A DNA stretch of 64,000 nt from Bacillus sp. M6-12 (GTDB taxonomy: Bacteria > Bacillota > Bacilli > Bacillales > DSM-1321). The position numbers and the translations under genes were made by a program. The stretch covers positions 186,001-250,000 of the forward strand of contig NZ_PGVF01000006.1 in assembly GCF_002860285.1 (NCBI RefSeq), in the 5' to 3' direction. The notes under the pieces were generated by a model. That model ran no database searches. It was not told the origin of the DNA and saw only the letters and a program-made list of their open reading frames with translations. Position 1 is the first letter of the stretch. Every line of letters begins with the position of its first letter. This document shows positions 26,117 to 35,382 of this stretch, in pieces.

Positions 26117-26743
26117 ATGAATAAGGAAATTGTATATAGTTTAAGAAAAACAAAATTGATTGGCAGTACTATTGATCTTATACCTTATTCGGATAAATAT
26201 GAAAGAGAAGTTATAAGACTTCGAAACCAACAAGTAAATCGCTATTTTTTGAATCAAGATTTCGAGTTAACTTTAACATCTCAGAAAGAGTGGTATGAAA
26301 AATACTTGGGGAGAAATAACGATATATATTATTTAGTTCAAAATAAAGAAGGAAATGTTATAGGGACAAATGCTTTATATGACATTGACTTTAAAGAAAA
26401 TCTTTGTGAAAAAGGCAGACAAATAATAGACCCGTCTGAAACCCTTAAAGGTCCATATGCACTTGAAGCAGAGTTAATGATTTTAGATATAGCTTTCAAT
26501 GTACTCGGGTGCAATCAAATTATTGCAAAAATAAGACAAGATAATGGGAAAGTTTTAAATATGAATAAACGCCTAGGATTAAAAATAAAAGATTCTGTTC
26601 TAGTAAGAGAAATTCCTTATTTCGTTTTGGAATTAAAAAAATCATCTTACAAACCGGATCAATTTAAGAAAATAATAGACCACTGGTGTCAAAGAATGCG
26701 GATATTATCAGGAGGTCAAAATGATTCCATTTCTAGATCTTAA
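26117..26743 (+). CDS. GNAT-family N-acyltransferase of the amino-sugar cassette
   Basis: A 208-residue GNAT protein similar in layout to PseH/RimJ-type acyltransferases ([54 protein letters not shown]). It lies between the ketoisomerase and aminotransferase genes and overlaps the latter by 23 bases. The inferred reaction is N-acylation of dTDP-3-amino-3,6-dideoxyhexose. The ACP encoded downstream could be the acyl donor instead of acetyl-CoA. Confidence 0.72.
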   Translation: MNKEIVYSLRKTKLIGSTIDLIPYSDKYEREVIRLRNQQVNRYFLNQDFELTLTSQKEWYEKYLGRNNDIYYLVQNKEGNVIGTNALYDIDFKENLCEKGRQIIDPSETLKGPYALEAELMILDIAFNVLGCNQIIAKIRQDNGKVLNMNKRLGLKIKDSVLVREIPYFVLELKKSSYKPDQFKKIIDHWCQRMRILSGGQNDSISRS

Positions 26744-27818
26744 ATCCATTAATAATCAATATAAAGAGGAACTTAACAAGGCAATTGAAAAAGTTGTTTC
26801 TAGTGGCTGGTATGTAATGGGTAATGAGTTAGAAACCTTCGAATTTGAATTTGCAAATTTTTGTGGTACATCACATTGCATTGGTGTAGGCACTGGGCTA
26901 GATGCTCTGGTTTTAACAATTAAAGCTTTAGAAATAAAACCTGGGGATGAAATTATTGTTCCTGCAAATACTTTTATTGCAACTGTTTTAGCAGTAACTG
27001 CAAATCTGTGCAAGCCAGTTTTTGTTGAACCGAGTGAGAGTACATTTAACATAGATCCAGATTTAATTGAAAGTAAAATTACAAGTAAAACAAAAGCCAT
27101 AGTTGCAGTACATTTATATGGACAAGTTGCAGACATGGAGAAAATAAACATTATCGCAAAAAAATACAATCTCTATATTATAGAAGATGCAGCGCAAGCC
27201 CATGGAGCAATTTATAAAGGGAAAAGAGCTGGTTCGTTGGGGGATGTAGCGGCGTTTAGCTTCTTCCCTGGAAAAAACTTAGGTGCCCTTGGCGACGGTG
27301 GAGCAGTAACAACTAATAATGATAGTATTGCTAAAAAAATTAGAGCTTTACGAAATTACGGCTCAGAAGAAAAATATATTAATAAATATATAGGAACAAA
27401 TAGCCGGCTTGATGAAGTTCAGGCAGCATGTTTAAAGGTTAAACTTAAATATATTGACAGAGAAAATAATTTAAGAAGAAAGTATGCAAACTATCTTATT
27501 GAAGGAATACAGAATGAAGGCATTGTTTTACCAGTCGCTCCAGTGGAAAGCCTAACTCATGTATGGCACCTTTTTGTTATTAAGTCTGATTCAAGAAAAG
27601 AGCTCCAAGGGTTCCTGTTAGAAAAGGGAATACAAACATTAATCCATTACCCAATTCCACCACATAAACAAATGGCATATAAAGAATATAACAACTTGTC
27701 TTTCCCATTAACTGAAAGAATTCATGAAACTGTTTTGAGTATTCCACTTTTTCCTACTTTAGGTGAAGATAACGCTAATTACATTATAGAAATGGTTAAT
27801 TCTTTCAAGAAAGGTTGA
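26721..27818 (+). CDS. fdtB: dTDP-3-keto-hexose aminotransferase (FdtB/QdtB, DegT family)
   Basis: A 365-residue PLP enzyme of the DegT/DnrJ/EryC1 family. Visible are [17 protein letters not shown] at the start, [11 protein letters not shown] (~55), [17 protein letters not shown] (~155), and the PLP lysine in [17 protein letters not shown] (~180). Paired with the FdtA-type isomerase it should form dTDP-3-amino-3,6-dideoxy-galactose or -glucose. SD AGGAGG precedes ATG 26721. Confidence 0.87.
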   Translation: MIPFLDLKSINNQYKEELNKAIEKVVSSGWYVMGNELETFEFEFANFCGTSHCIGVGTGLDALVLTIKALEIKPGDEIIVPANTFIATVLAVTANLCKPVFVEPSESTFNIDPDLIESKITSKTKAIVAVHLYGQVADMEKINIIAKKYNLYIIEDAAQAHGAIYKGKRAGSLGDVAAFSFFPGKNLGALGDGGAVTTNNDSIAKKIRALRNYGSEEKYINKYIGTNSRLDEVQAACLKVKLKYIDRENNLRRKYANYLIEGIQNEGIVLPVAPVESLTHVWHLFVIKSDSRKELQGFLLEKGIQTLIHYPIPPHKQMAYKEYNNLSFPLTERIHETVLSIPLFPTLGEDNANYIIEMVNSFKKG

Positions 27819-27825
27819 TTTAAAA

Positions 27826-28998
27826 ATGATGCTTACATGTGTAATGCCCTTCTATAATAATCAAGATTATATAGAAGAAGCATTAAACAGCCTTGTTGCC
27901 CTAAATTATAATGATTATGAAATAATATTGGTGGATGATGGAAGTGAAGATAATTCAACTTACATCGCGGAAAAATTTTGCAACAGGTATAAAAACATTA
28001 AGATTATAAAGCATCAAACTAATAAAGGAGTTGCTCAGGCTTTAAAAACATGCATTAAGTATAGCGGTGGTGAATATATACTATTTGCTGCGGCAGATGA
28101 TATTTCACTACCCCAAAGAGCAAAGAAGTGTATGGATGTTTTTATGAATCATGAGAATGTGGGCATAATAATCTCTAATGCAGAAATTATTGATGCAGAG
28201 TCGAACTTAACTGGAGAGTTATATAAAATAAATGAAGATATTAATGATCATAATATATTTCTTGAACAATTAAAGAGAAATTATTGTCTAGGAGCAACCA
28301 TGGCAATAAAAAAAGATACTAATATACTTCTTAGAGAGGATTCTCTCTTAAATATAGATGATTATGAAATTAGTTTGGACTATATTTTGGCAGGTTATGA
28401 TATTCACATTATAAATGAACCTTTGATTAAATATAGAGTGCATAAAAAAAGTATTAGTAATAATAAACGATTACTATATGAAAAAACAGTAAAAAGTCTA
28501 AAAAAATATAATAGTGAAGATTTTAAAGATTTACTTCTTTCAAAAGGATTTAATCAAAAAGATTCTTATTTATCCATAGGAATTTTTGAACTGTTTAGGC
28601 TCAACTATACAAAAGCTATTCAATATTTAAGGTTTGCATTAGAGGAAATAGTAGACCAAAATTTAGATGATTTCGAAATTTACTTTTACCTTTCATCAGC
28701 TTACTATGGTATGGGCCTCTTTAATGAGAGTTACCAGTATGCATTGAGGGCTCTTTCTTTGAATAATGAGGAGCCAACTGTTTTAAATAATATTGGAGTT
28801 TTGTTGTGTTATTTAAATTATGATTCAAAAAAAGCATTAAAGTATTTACGAAAAGGTTTACAAATTCAACCATTATATCTTGATGTTTATAGCAATTTAC
28901 AAATATTGTTAGGTGGAAATTATTTGAAAAAAGATTTAAAATTTACAAGTAGATTACTTTCGAAAAGTATTGTATCAAGGGAAAATTATATTATTTAA
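27826..28998 (+). CDS. Family 2 glycosyltransferase with C-terminal TPR-like region
   Basis: A 390-residue protein. The first ~220 residues are a GT-A domain (TCVMPFYNNQDYIEEAL, EIILVDDGSEDNS, FAAADDI). Residues ~245-370 form TPR-like helical pairs (YFYLSSAYYGMGLFNESYQY, LNNIGVLLCYLNYDSKKALK). TPR-glycosyltransferase fusions occur in flagellin glycosylation loci. It probably transfers the acylated deoxyamino sugar encoded just upstream. Confidence 0.8.
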   Translation: MMLTCVMPFYNNQDYIEEALNSLVALNYNDYEIILVDDGSEDNSTYIAEKFCNRYKNIKIIKHQTNKGVAQALKTCIKYSGGEYILFAAADDISLPQRAKKCMDVFMNHENVGIIISNAEIIDAESNLTGELYKINEDINDHNIFLEQLKRNYCLGATMAIKKDTNILLREDSLLNIDDYEISLDYILAGYDIHIINEPLIKYRVHKKSISNNKRLLYEKTVKSLKKYNSEDFKDLLLSKGFNQKDSYLSIGIFELFRLNYTKAIQYLRFALEEIVDQNLDDFEIYFYLSSAYYGMGLFNESYQYALRALSLNNEEPTVLNNIGVLLCYLNYDSKKALKYLRKGLQIQPLYLDVYSNLQILLGGNYLKKDLKFTSRLLSKSIVSRENYII

Positions 28999-29010
28999 GG
29001 AGTGGAGATA

Positions 29011-29250
29011 GTGAGTAATGAAATAAAATTAAAAAATATTTTTATAGAGACTTTAGGAGTAGAAGAAGAGAAAATTACTGATAATCTTACATATAACTCC
29101 ATTGCTGAATGGGATTCTGTGGCCCACATGGCATTAGTGGCAGAGATTGACGATAACTTCGATATTATGATGGATACAGATGATGTAATTGATTTAAGTT
29201 CATTCAAAAAAGCAAAGGAAATATTAACAAAATATGGAATTGAATTTTAA
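29011..29250 (+). CDS. Acyl carrier protein
   Basis: A 79-residue ACP. The phosphopantetheine serine lies in the WDSVAHM motif at ~34-40 (usually DSL). It is acidic and helical, as for discrete ACPs. GTG 29011 lies seven bases after AAGGAG; the GTG at 29002 is inside the SD. A FabG-like reductase follows, so the pair may supply a 3-hydroxyacyl group for the sugar (inference). Confidence 0.82.
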   Translation: MSNEIKLKNIFIETLGVEEEKITDNLTYNSIAEWDSVAHMALVAEIDDNFDIMMDTDDVIDLSSFKKAKEILTKYGIEF

Positions 29251-29995
29251 CAGAATGCTTGATAATAAAGTTGCATTAATAACAGGTGCAACGAGAGGCA
29301 TCGGTAGAGAAACAGCTAAAACATTAGCTTCCCAAGGTGCAAAACTTGTATTAACTGGTAGAAATTTCGACGACTTAGAATCTTTAAAATATGAATTACA
29401 TGGACTGCACAATTCAGAGTGTCTCTGTATAGCTTATGATGTAAAAGATCTTTCCCAAATAAAGAATGCATTTATCAGTATTAAAAAGAATTTCAAAAAA
29501 TTAGATATACTTGTAAATAATGCAGGAATATTGGATGATGCATTGATGGGAATGATAAATAGAAATCAAATTGAAAATACCATGGAAATTAATCTTTATT
29601 CAATTATTAACCACATGCAATATGCAAGTAGATTAATGAAACCTAATAAAAGTGGTTCTATTGTAAATATAAGTTCGATTATTGGAACAAACGGCAATGA
29701 AGGGCAAGTTGTTTATGGTGCAAGTAAAGCCGGTGTTATAGGGGCTACTAAGTCAGCAGCAAAAGAGTTAGCTGCTTTTAATATAAGAGTTAATGCAGTT
29801 GCACCAGGCTTTATTGAAACAGATATGGCTAGATCACTTCCGATAGATAAATATAATGAAAGAATTGAAAGTATAAAAATGAAGAGAATAGGCTTACCTG
29901 TAGAAGTTGCAAATGCAATATTATTTCTTACTTCAGATTTATCTTCATATATTACAGGTCAGACCATCGGAGTGGATGGCGGGATGTTAATATGA
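29234..29995 (+). CDS. FabG-like short-chain reductase
   Basis: A classical SDR of 253 residues (246 if the ATG at 29255 is used). It has [14 protein letters not shown], the catalytic Ser in NISSIIG, YGASK, and the GxxETDM segment (GFIETDM) typical of 3-oxoacyl-ACP reductases. It overlaps the ACP end by 17 bases if the first ATG is right; neither start has a good SD. Probable role: reducing 3-oxoacyl-ACP to a 3-hydroxyacyl donor. A terminator follows. Confidence 0.8.
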   Translation: MELNFNRMLDNKVALITGATRGIGRETAKTLASQGAKLVLTGRNFDDLESLKYELHGLHNSECLCIAYDVKDLSQIKNAFISIKKNFKKLDILVNNAGILDDALMGMINRNQIENTMEINLYSIINHMQYASRLMKPNKSGSIVNISSIIGTNGNEGQVVYGASKAGVIGATKSAAKELAAFNIRVNAVAPGFIETDMARSLPIDKYNERIESIKMKRIGLPVEVANAILFLTSDLSSYITGQTIGVDGGMLI

Positions 29996-30073
29996 CTTGA
30001 TGAAGAATTTCATTAGTTTTCGTTTTTATATATGATGATTTTCAATGTAATCTTAATAAATATTCAGTTATGT

Positions 30074-30118
30074 TGACCCAAAAGGTTGTTTTGTCTTGCT
30101 TTTGGGTCAGCTTTTTTT
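30074..30118 (+). terminator. Strong rho-independent terminator closing the AT-rich glycan island
   Basis: An 11-bp perfect stem TGACCCAAAAG / CTTTTGGGTCA, then GC and a run of seven T. Confidence 0.92.
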
Positions 30119-30448
30119 GACTCATTTTATAATTATTCTATTTTATATCACTCTAGTAGGAGCCGTGGGCTAGCTAATTTATGATGAGGAAAACTATTGA
30201 AGTTTTACTGGTAACCTAACTTTTAGATTCGAACAAGAAAAGTATATGTACGCCTTAACTTTTAAGATAATCAAATTCTTATAGGAGTTGTTTTAGTTTA
30301 CTATATATCAACTAATTAAATTACCGATATTAAATCTTTATGAGCAATAGAATTCTTTTTACTGTTCATAAATTCAACATTATTTTTTCTATAAATTAAT
30401 TCAAAATGGTCGATTTAATAAAAGAACTGTAAAAGACAGGTGGGAATT
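30119..30448 (+). other. Intergenic gap between the two glycan operons
   Basis: About 330 AT-rich bases with no gene seen in any frame. Near its end TAAA (30392), 13 bases, then GTCGATTT (30409-30416) resembles a weak sigma-D promoter for the downstream operon. Confidence 0.4.
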
Positions 30449-31819
30449 ATGCAGACTTTATGGAACCTAACGTCTGAAAATAAAAATAGAATCTCGATTA
30501 TAGAACAGAATGGAGAAAGGTATACTTTTGAACAATTGCAGCGGGATGTAATTGTGCTGAGCAATAAACTCCGGTCTTCCCGTAAACAATTGGTGCTTAT
30601 TTTAGCAAAAAATGATTATATCTCCATCGTTAGTTATTCGGCTGTTATGGTAAATAACGATGCAGTAATGTTAATGAGTGCTGATATTGAGGAAACGCTG
30701 TTGGCTACGATAATTGATGCCTATCAGCCCGGATATATAATTGGTGATGTTAATCATGATTTATATGATGAGTACTTTGCTGGAATTACCAAAAGGAGAA
30801 CCGAGACTGAATATGAAATCCACCAGGATCTTTCCCTGCTTTTAAGCACCTCTGGTTCAACTGGAAGTTTGAAGTTTGTAAGGTTGTCTTTTGCGAATCT
30901 ATTGGCAAACGCGAAATCCATTGCTGAATATTTAGAGATCACTCATGAGGATCGTGGCTTGGTCAATTTGCCAATGAATTATTCTTACGGACTTTCTTTA
31001 ATTAATAGCCATCTCTTTGCAGGTGCAACGATTTTATTATCAAGCGAAAGTGTACTTGCAAAAAGCTTTTGGGAGTTTGTAAAAAATGAAAAAGCCACTT
31101 CCTTTGCCGGGGTTCCTTACACTTATCAGATGCTGCAAAGAATCGGTTTTCAGAAAATGGATCTGCCGGATTTGCGTTATTTTACCCAGGCAGGCGGAAG
31201 ACTGAACGAAAAACTGGTACGGCTATTTTCGGAATATGCACTAGAACACCAAAAGAGTTTTTATCTGATGTATGGCCAAACCGAGGCAGCACCGAGAATT
31301 AGCTATGTGCCGCCAGAGGATATCGTTAAAAAGCCTACAAGTATAGGTATAGCGATACCTGATGGAAGGTTATCCCTGGATCCTGAAACTGAAGAGCTCA
31401 TATACGAAGGTCCAAATGTGATGATGGGTTATGCCGCCGATTTCTCCGACTTAAAAAAAGGCGATGAACTCCTTGGCAGATTGCATACCGGTGATTTGGG
31501 TGAAGTCGACGAAGATGGATTTTATTATATTAAAGGACGTATTAAGCGGTTTGTTAAATTGTTTGGGTTGCGTATAAATTTGGATGATATTGAAAAAAAG
31601 ATTGAGTCAGCTCTGCAAATAAGTGTTGTATGTGTCGGGACAGACGATCGGATGGTTGTAGTTGTCCCTAATGAAGAAAAGCAAGATTCAATCCAGAGCT
31701 TAATCGAAAATTTATATAAATTGCATAAAAGTGCTTTTCGGGTAAAAGTGTTGGAAGAGGTTCCGAGATTGGCTAATGGAAAAGTAAACTATGAAGCGTT
31801 AAAGGAATTGGTTTTATGA
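30449..31819 (+). CDS. AMP-forming acyl ligase (ANL superfamily) of the pse operon
   Basis: A 456-residue adenylate-forming enzyme. Core motifs are LLLSTSGSTGSLKFV (A3, ~134-148), YGQTEAAPR (A5, ~280), LHTGDLGEVDEDGFYYIKGR (A7/A8, ~345-364) and a C-terminal ANGKVNY lysine. It activates a carboxylic acid as acyl-AMP and passes it to CoA, an ACP or a partner protein. ATG 30449 follows AGGTGG by five bases. It overlaps luxE by four bases, so it is likely to feed the LuxE/LuxC pair. Confidence 0.82.
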   Translation: MQTLWNLTSENKNRISIIEQNGERYTFEQLQRDVIVLSNKLRSSRKQLVLILAKNDYISIVSYSAVMVNNDAVMLMSADIEETLLATIIDAYQPGYIIGDVNHDLYDEYFAGITKRRTETEYEIHQDLSLLLSTSGSTGSLKFVRLSFANLLANAKSIAEYLEITHEDRGLVNLPMNYSYGLSLINSHLFAGATILLSSESVLAKSFWEFVKNEKATSFAGVPYTYQMLQRIGFQKMDLPDLRYFTQAGGRLNEKLVRLFSEYALEHQKSFYLMYGQTEAAPRISYVPPEDIVKKPTSIGIAIPDGRLSLDPETEELIYEGPNVMMGYAADFSDLKKGDELLGRLHTGDLGEVDEDGFYYIKGRIKRFVKLFGLRINLDDIEKKIESALQISVVCVGTDDRMVVVVPNEEKQDSIQSLIENLYKLHKSAFRVKVLEEVPRLANGKVNYEALKELVL

Positions 31820-32889
31820 TAGAGCCATTTGATATGGGTAGCGGAAAAAAACAGCCATATTTATTAAAAGAATTGAATTCTTTAACAAGCTTTCATTATG
31901 AGAAGTGTCTGCCTTATAAAAATATGCTTAAAAAAACGGGACAAACTGTCTTGGCTGAGGCCCTCCACGAAATCCCTTATTTGCCCGTACAACTATTTAA
32001 AATGATGGATTTACTCTCCATAGATAAAGAGGAAGTTTTTAAGGTGCTTACCTCCAGCGGTACAACCGGCCAGCAGGTTTCCAGGATTTATTTAGATAAG
32101 GAAACTGCCCAATCGCAAACAAAAGCGCTTGTTTCAGTGATGAAACCGTTACTGGGAACAAAACGACTGCCTATGATCATCATTGATACGAAAAGTGTCC
32201 TCAAGGAACGAAAGTCTTTTAGTGCACGAGGTGCGGGAATTTTAGGCTTCTCAAACTTTGGTAGCCGCCCATTTTATTTATTCCATGATGATATGAGTAT
32301 AGATTGGGAAGGATTATATGAATTTTTAGAGCGGAATAAAGATGAGAAGATATTATTGTTCGGCTTTACGTTCATGATCTGGAAGCACTTTTATCAGGAA
32401 GCGGTTAATCATGGTATTAATCTTGATTTGGGAGACAGTATCCTGATCCATGGTGGCGGGTGGAAAAAGCTTAAAGAGGAAGCGGTCAGCAACGATAAAT
32501 TTAAGGATTCATTACTGAAGCAATTTGGCATTCGTTCGGTTCATAATTATTATGGGATGGTAGAACAGGTTGGTTCGATTTTTGTTGAGTGTTCACATGG
32601 CCACCTCCATACTCCCATATATGCCGATTTGATTATTCGTGATCCGCTGTCCTTTAATCCTCGCCCATCTGGGGAACAAGGGTTGATTCAGGTGCTTAGC
32701 ATCCTGCCTAAAAGCTATCCCGGGCACAGCCTGCTTACGGAAGACCTGGGAACAATTCATGGTGAAGATGATTGTCCTTGCGGCTGGAAAGGGAAGTATT
32801 TTTCAGTAGCGGGCAGGATTCCGAAGGCAGAACTGCGGGGATGCAGTGATACATTTGCGTTTGATCGGAAGGTGGGGAAGCATTCATGA
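31816..32889 (+). CDS. luxE: LuxE-family acyl-protein synthetase
   Basis: A 357-residue LuxE-like protein. It shares the ATP-binding LTSSGTTGQQVSRIYLD at ~78-94 and, near the C-terminus, CPCGWKGKYFSVAGR and ELRGCSDTF. Luminous-bacteria LuxE activates a fatty acid, carries it on a cysteine and hands it to LuxC. No luciferase genes are present, so the role here is not light. Both ends overlap the neighbouring genes by four bases. Confidence 0.85.
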   Translation: MIEPFDMGSGKKQPYLLKELNSLTSFHYEKCLPYKNMLKKTGQTVLAEALHEIPYLPVQLFKMMDLLSIDKEEVFKVLTSSGTTGQQVSRIYLDKETAQSQTKALVSVMKPLLGTKRLPMIIIDTKSVLKERKSFSARGAGILGFSNFGSRPFYLFHDDMSIDWEGLYEFLERNKDEKILLFGFTFMIWKHFYQEAVNHGINLDLGDSILIHGGGWKKLKEEAVSNDKFKDSLLKQFGIRSVHNYYGMVEQVGSIFVECSHGHLHTPIYADLIIRDPLSFNPRPSGEQGLIQVLSILPKSYPGHSLLTEDLGTIHGEDDCPCGWKGKYFSVAGRIPKAELRGCSDTFAFDRKVGKHS

Positions 32890-34094
32890 AATTTTTTTGG
32901 CCCAAGCATTCGCAAAACTGGAAAGAAACAATTGAATCAGTGGCGAATAAGGAACCACTTTCGCCTTTTTATCCAGAAGTCCTTTCATTTTTACAGGGTC
33001 TATCCAGGGAGATGTTAAAGGACCATTCCTATCGGCGTTATCCTGAATTAATCGCTTTGGCGTATTGGCTAAGAAAAGCTCATCTATCTAAATTGCAGGA
33101 GTTATTTTCAAAGAACACAAAGGAAAGGTTCATCCATGCCAGAGGGGCAGCCCTTCATTTTGCCCCTTCGAATGTTGATACAATCTTTGTGTATTCATGG
33201 GTGCTCTCCATGTTGGCCGGGAACTGCAATATATTACGGATATCTGGGCGTAATCAACCGCAGACAGAGGTTTTGCTGCAGGCAATTATTAAGGTGCTGG
33301 AAGGGCACCCTGCAGTTGCTGACCGGACGGCAATTATTAATTATGATCATGACTTTGAAATAACCAGATTTTTATCGGAAAAGTGCAATATTCGTGTCAT
33401 CTGGGGCGGGGACGAAACGGTAAAAGCAATCCGTGCCATTCCGCTGGCACCTTTGGCGACAGAAATAGCTTTTCCTGACCGCTTTTCGCTATCAGTGCTG
33501 GAGGCAAATGCGGTATTAAACGCTACTGAATCTGAGTTTTCTAATTTAATCCAGCGATTTTACAATGATGGATTTTGGTTTGCCCAAATGGCATGCTCAT
33601 CGCCCAGGCTGATTGTATGGACAGGAGAACGCGGAAATATTGAGGCAGCGCAGCAGCGTTTTTGGAGTAGGTTAAATGATTACCTGGAGGCTTATTTGGA
33701 AGAAGTTTCACCATCTCTTCAGGTGCAGAAATTGGCAACGGGATATTTATTAAGCACAAAGGGTAGTATAATTAATTTTAGACAGCGGCAAAATTTCTCC
33801 CGTGTTAAGGCACAGGATATGGATATGGAAATAAGGGAAAGACACTGTGGCGGCGGTTTTTTTGTCGAACTGGAAGTTGCCTGGTTGAATGATCTTATCC
33901 ATTATCTGCATGATAAGGACCAGACCGTATCCTATTTTGGTTTTAGCCGTGACAAGTTAATGGAATTTGCCGGCAGATTAAGAAATAGAGGCATTGACAG
34001 AATTGTCCCAGTAGGACAGGCCCTCGATTTTGAAGGAGTTTGGGATGGTTATGATCTTTTAATGAGCTTTACAAGAGAAATCGTGATAAGGTGA
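32886..34094 (+). CDS. luxC: LuxC-family acyl-CoA/acyl-protein reductase
   Basis: A 402-residue aldehyde-dehydrogenase-fold LuxC protein. The candidate catalytic cysteine is in FAQMACSSPRLIVW (~233-246). It reduces an acyl thioester to an aldehyde with NADPH. It sits directly after luxE and before pseH, in a run of overlapping genes, tying acyl reduction to pseudaminic acid synthesis. The aldehyde acceptor is unknown. Confidence 0.86.
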   Translation: MKFFWPKHSQNWKETIESVANKEPLSPFYPEVLSFLQGLSREMLKDHSYRRYPELIALAYWLRKAHLSKLQELFSKNTKERFIHARGAALHFAPSNVDTIFVYSWVLSMLAGNCNILRISGRNQPQTEVLLQAIIKVLEGHPAVADRTAIINYDHDFEITRFLSEKCNIRVIWGGDETVKAIRAIPLAPLATEIAFPDRFSLSVLEANAVLNATESEFSNLIQRFYNDGFWFAQMACSSPRLIVWTGERGNIEAAQQRFWSRLNDYLEAYLEEVSPSLQVQKLATGYLLSTKGSIINFRQRQNFSRVKAQDMDMEIRERHCGGGFFVELEVAWLNDLIHYLHDKDQTVSYFGFSRDKLMEFAGRLRNRGIDRIVPVGQALDFEGVWDGYDLLMSFTREIVIR

Positions 34095-34099
34095 CGGAT

Positions 34100-34633
34100 A
34101 TGCAATTTGTTTCGGTAAAAGAAGAACATTTGGAAATGATCCTCAAGTGGCGCACAAGCGAGTTTATAACACGTTATATGTACACTGATATTGATTTCGA
34201 CCTGGATAAACAAAAAGCATGGTTCAGGTCGATTGAAAAGGACCATAACAGCCATTACTGGGTTTTAACCTATAAAGGCGAATACATCGGGCTGGTTTCT
34301 ATAACCGATATTAACCACCGGGATAAGCGGGCTTTCTGGAATTTTTACATTGGGAATCCTACTTATAGTATGCTTGGTGGATTCATTGGTCCTTATGTAT
34401 ATAATTTTGCTTTTAAACATCTTTCCCTTCACAAGCTTTCAGGGGAAGTCATGGAGGAAAATGAAGGTGTCCGCAAGCTCCATCTAAAACAGGGTGCAAG
34501 AGAAGCTGGTTATTTAAAAGAACATATTTTCAAATATGGCAGGTATCACAATGTCTATATTTATGAAATGACTGAGGATATGTGGGAAGTATGTGGCGAG
34601 AAATTTGCAAAATATGTTCTTGAAGTTAACTAA
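34100..34633 (+). CDS. pseH: PseH, N-acetyltransferase of pseudaminic acid synthesis
   Basis: A 177-residue GNAT protein of the PseH type (LEMILKWRTSEFITRYMYTD; HYWVLTYKGEYIGLVSITDI; EENEGVRKLHLKQGAREAG). PseH acetylates the 4-amino group of UDP-4-amino-4,6-dideoxy-AltNAc made by PseC. ATG 34100 follows AAGGTGA; the GTG at 34091 overlaps the SD. Another acyl donor is conceivable given the neighbouring acyl genes. Confidence 0.85.
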   Translation: MQFVSVKEEHLEMILKWRTSEFITRYMYTDIDFDLDKQKAWFRSIEKDHNSHYWVLTYKGEYIGLVSITDINHRDKRAFWNFYIGNPTYSMLGGFIGPYVYNFAFKHLSLHKLSGEVMEENEGVRKLHLKQGAREAGYLKEHIFKYGRYHNVYIYEMTEDMWEVCGEKFAKYVLEVN

Positions 34634-34656
34634 ATCGAAGTATGGTTGGTGATAAC

Positions 34657-35382
34657 ATGAAGACCATCGCAGTGATCCAGGCTCGAATGGGTTCCTCCCG
34701 TCTGCTAGGGAAAATATTAAAGCCACTTGGAAATCATGATGTTCTTACATATGTAGTAGAACGATGTAAAAAGATAGATGGTGTCAGTGATGTGATTGTT
34801 GCGACTTCTGCTCTGCCACAGGATGATTTGGTCGAAGAATGGTGTAAGAGCAGAGGAGTTTCTTATTTCAGAGGGTCTGAAGAAGACGTATTGGACCGAT
34901 ATGTTCAAGCTGCCAAGCAGTATAATCCCGACTTTGTGATTCGTGTTACGGCTGATTGTCCCTTTGTGGACTTTGGGTTGGCATCAACGATGGTGATGGC
35001 CATGACTGAAGCGCCTACTCAATTTATGAATCTCCAGGGTGAGCTTCCAAGGGGATTGGCAGTTGAATTATTCTCTTACGAAACACTAAAGTACATTCAT
35101 GAAAATGGACTCGAACCCCGCCACCGGGAGCATGTAACGTATTACGCATATGAAAATCGGGATGAATTTTCTTGGACATCTGTTCACGCAAGCAGTGGGA
35201 TCCAAAAGCCTGAGCTGAGGATTACATTGGATACAGAAGAAGATTATGAGCTCTGTAAAAGGGTAGCAGAGCATTTCGAGGGCAATCTGTTTGTACCTTC
35301 AGCAGAAGTTGTAAAATATTTAGCTGCTAATCCTGAGTTGGCAAAAATCAATGCCCATATTGAACAAAAACCGGTTGTGTGA
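34657..35382 (+). CDS. pseF: PseF, CMP-pseudaminic acid cytidylyltransferase
   Basis: A 241-residue SpsF/PseF-type cytidylyltransferase starting MKTIAVIQARMGSSRL, with the nucleotide-binding RMGSSRLxGK and VTADCPFVD at ~95. It activates the nonulosonic acid with CTP. ATG 34657 is chosen over 34642, which has no SD; GGTGAT lies just upstream. Confidence 0.86.
   Translation: MKTIAVIQARMGSSRLLGKILKPLGNHDVLTYVVERCKKIDGVSDVIVATSALPQDDLVEEWCKSRGVSYFRGSEEDVLDRYVQAAKQYNPDFVIRVTADCPFVDFGLASTMVMAMTEAPTQFMNLQGELPRGLAVELFSYETLKYIHENGLEPRHREHVTYYAYENRDEFSWTSVHASSGIQKPELRITLDTEEDYELCKRVAEHFEGNLFVPSAEVVKYLAANPELAKINAHIEQKPVV

Noticed and set aside
30449..34094. A bioluminescence (lux) operon
   Set aside because: luxE and luxC are present but there is no luxA, luxB or luxD, and the genes run directly into pseudaminic acid genes.
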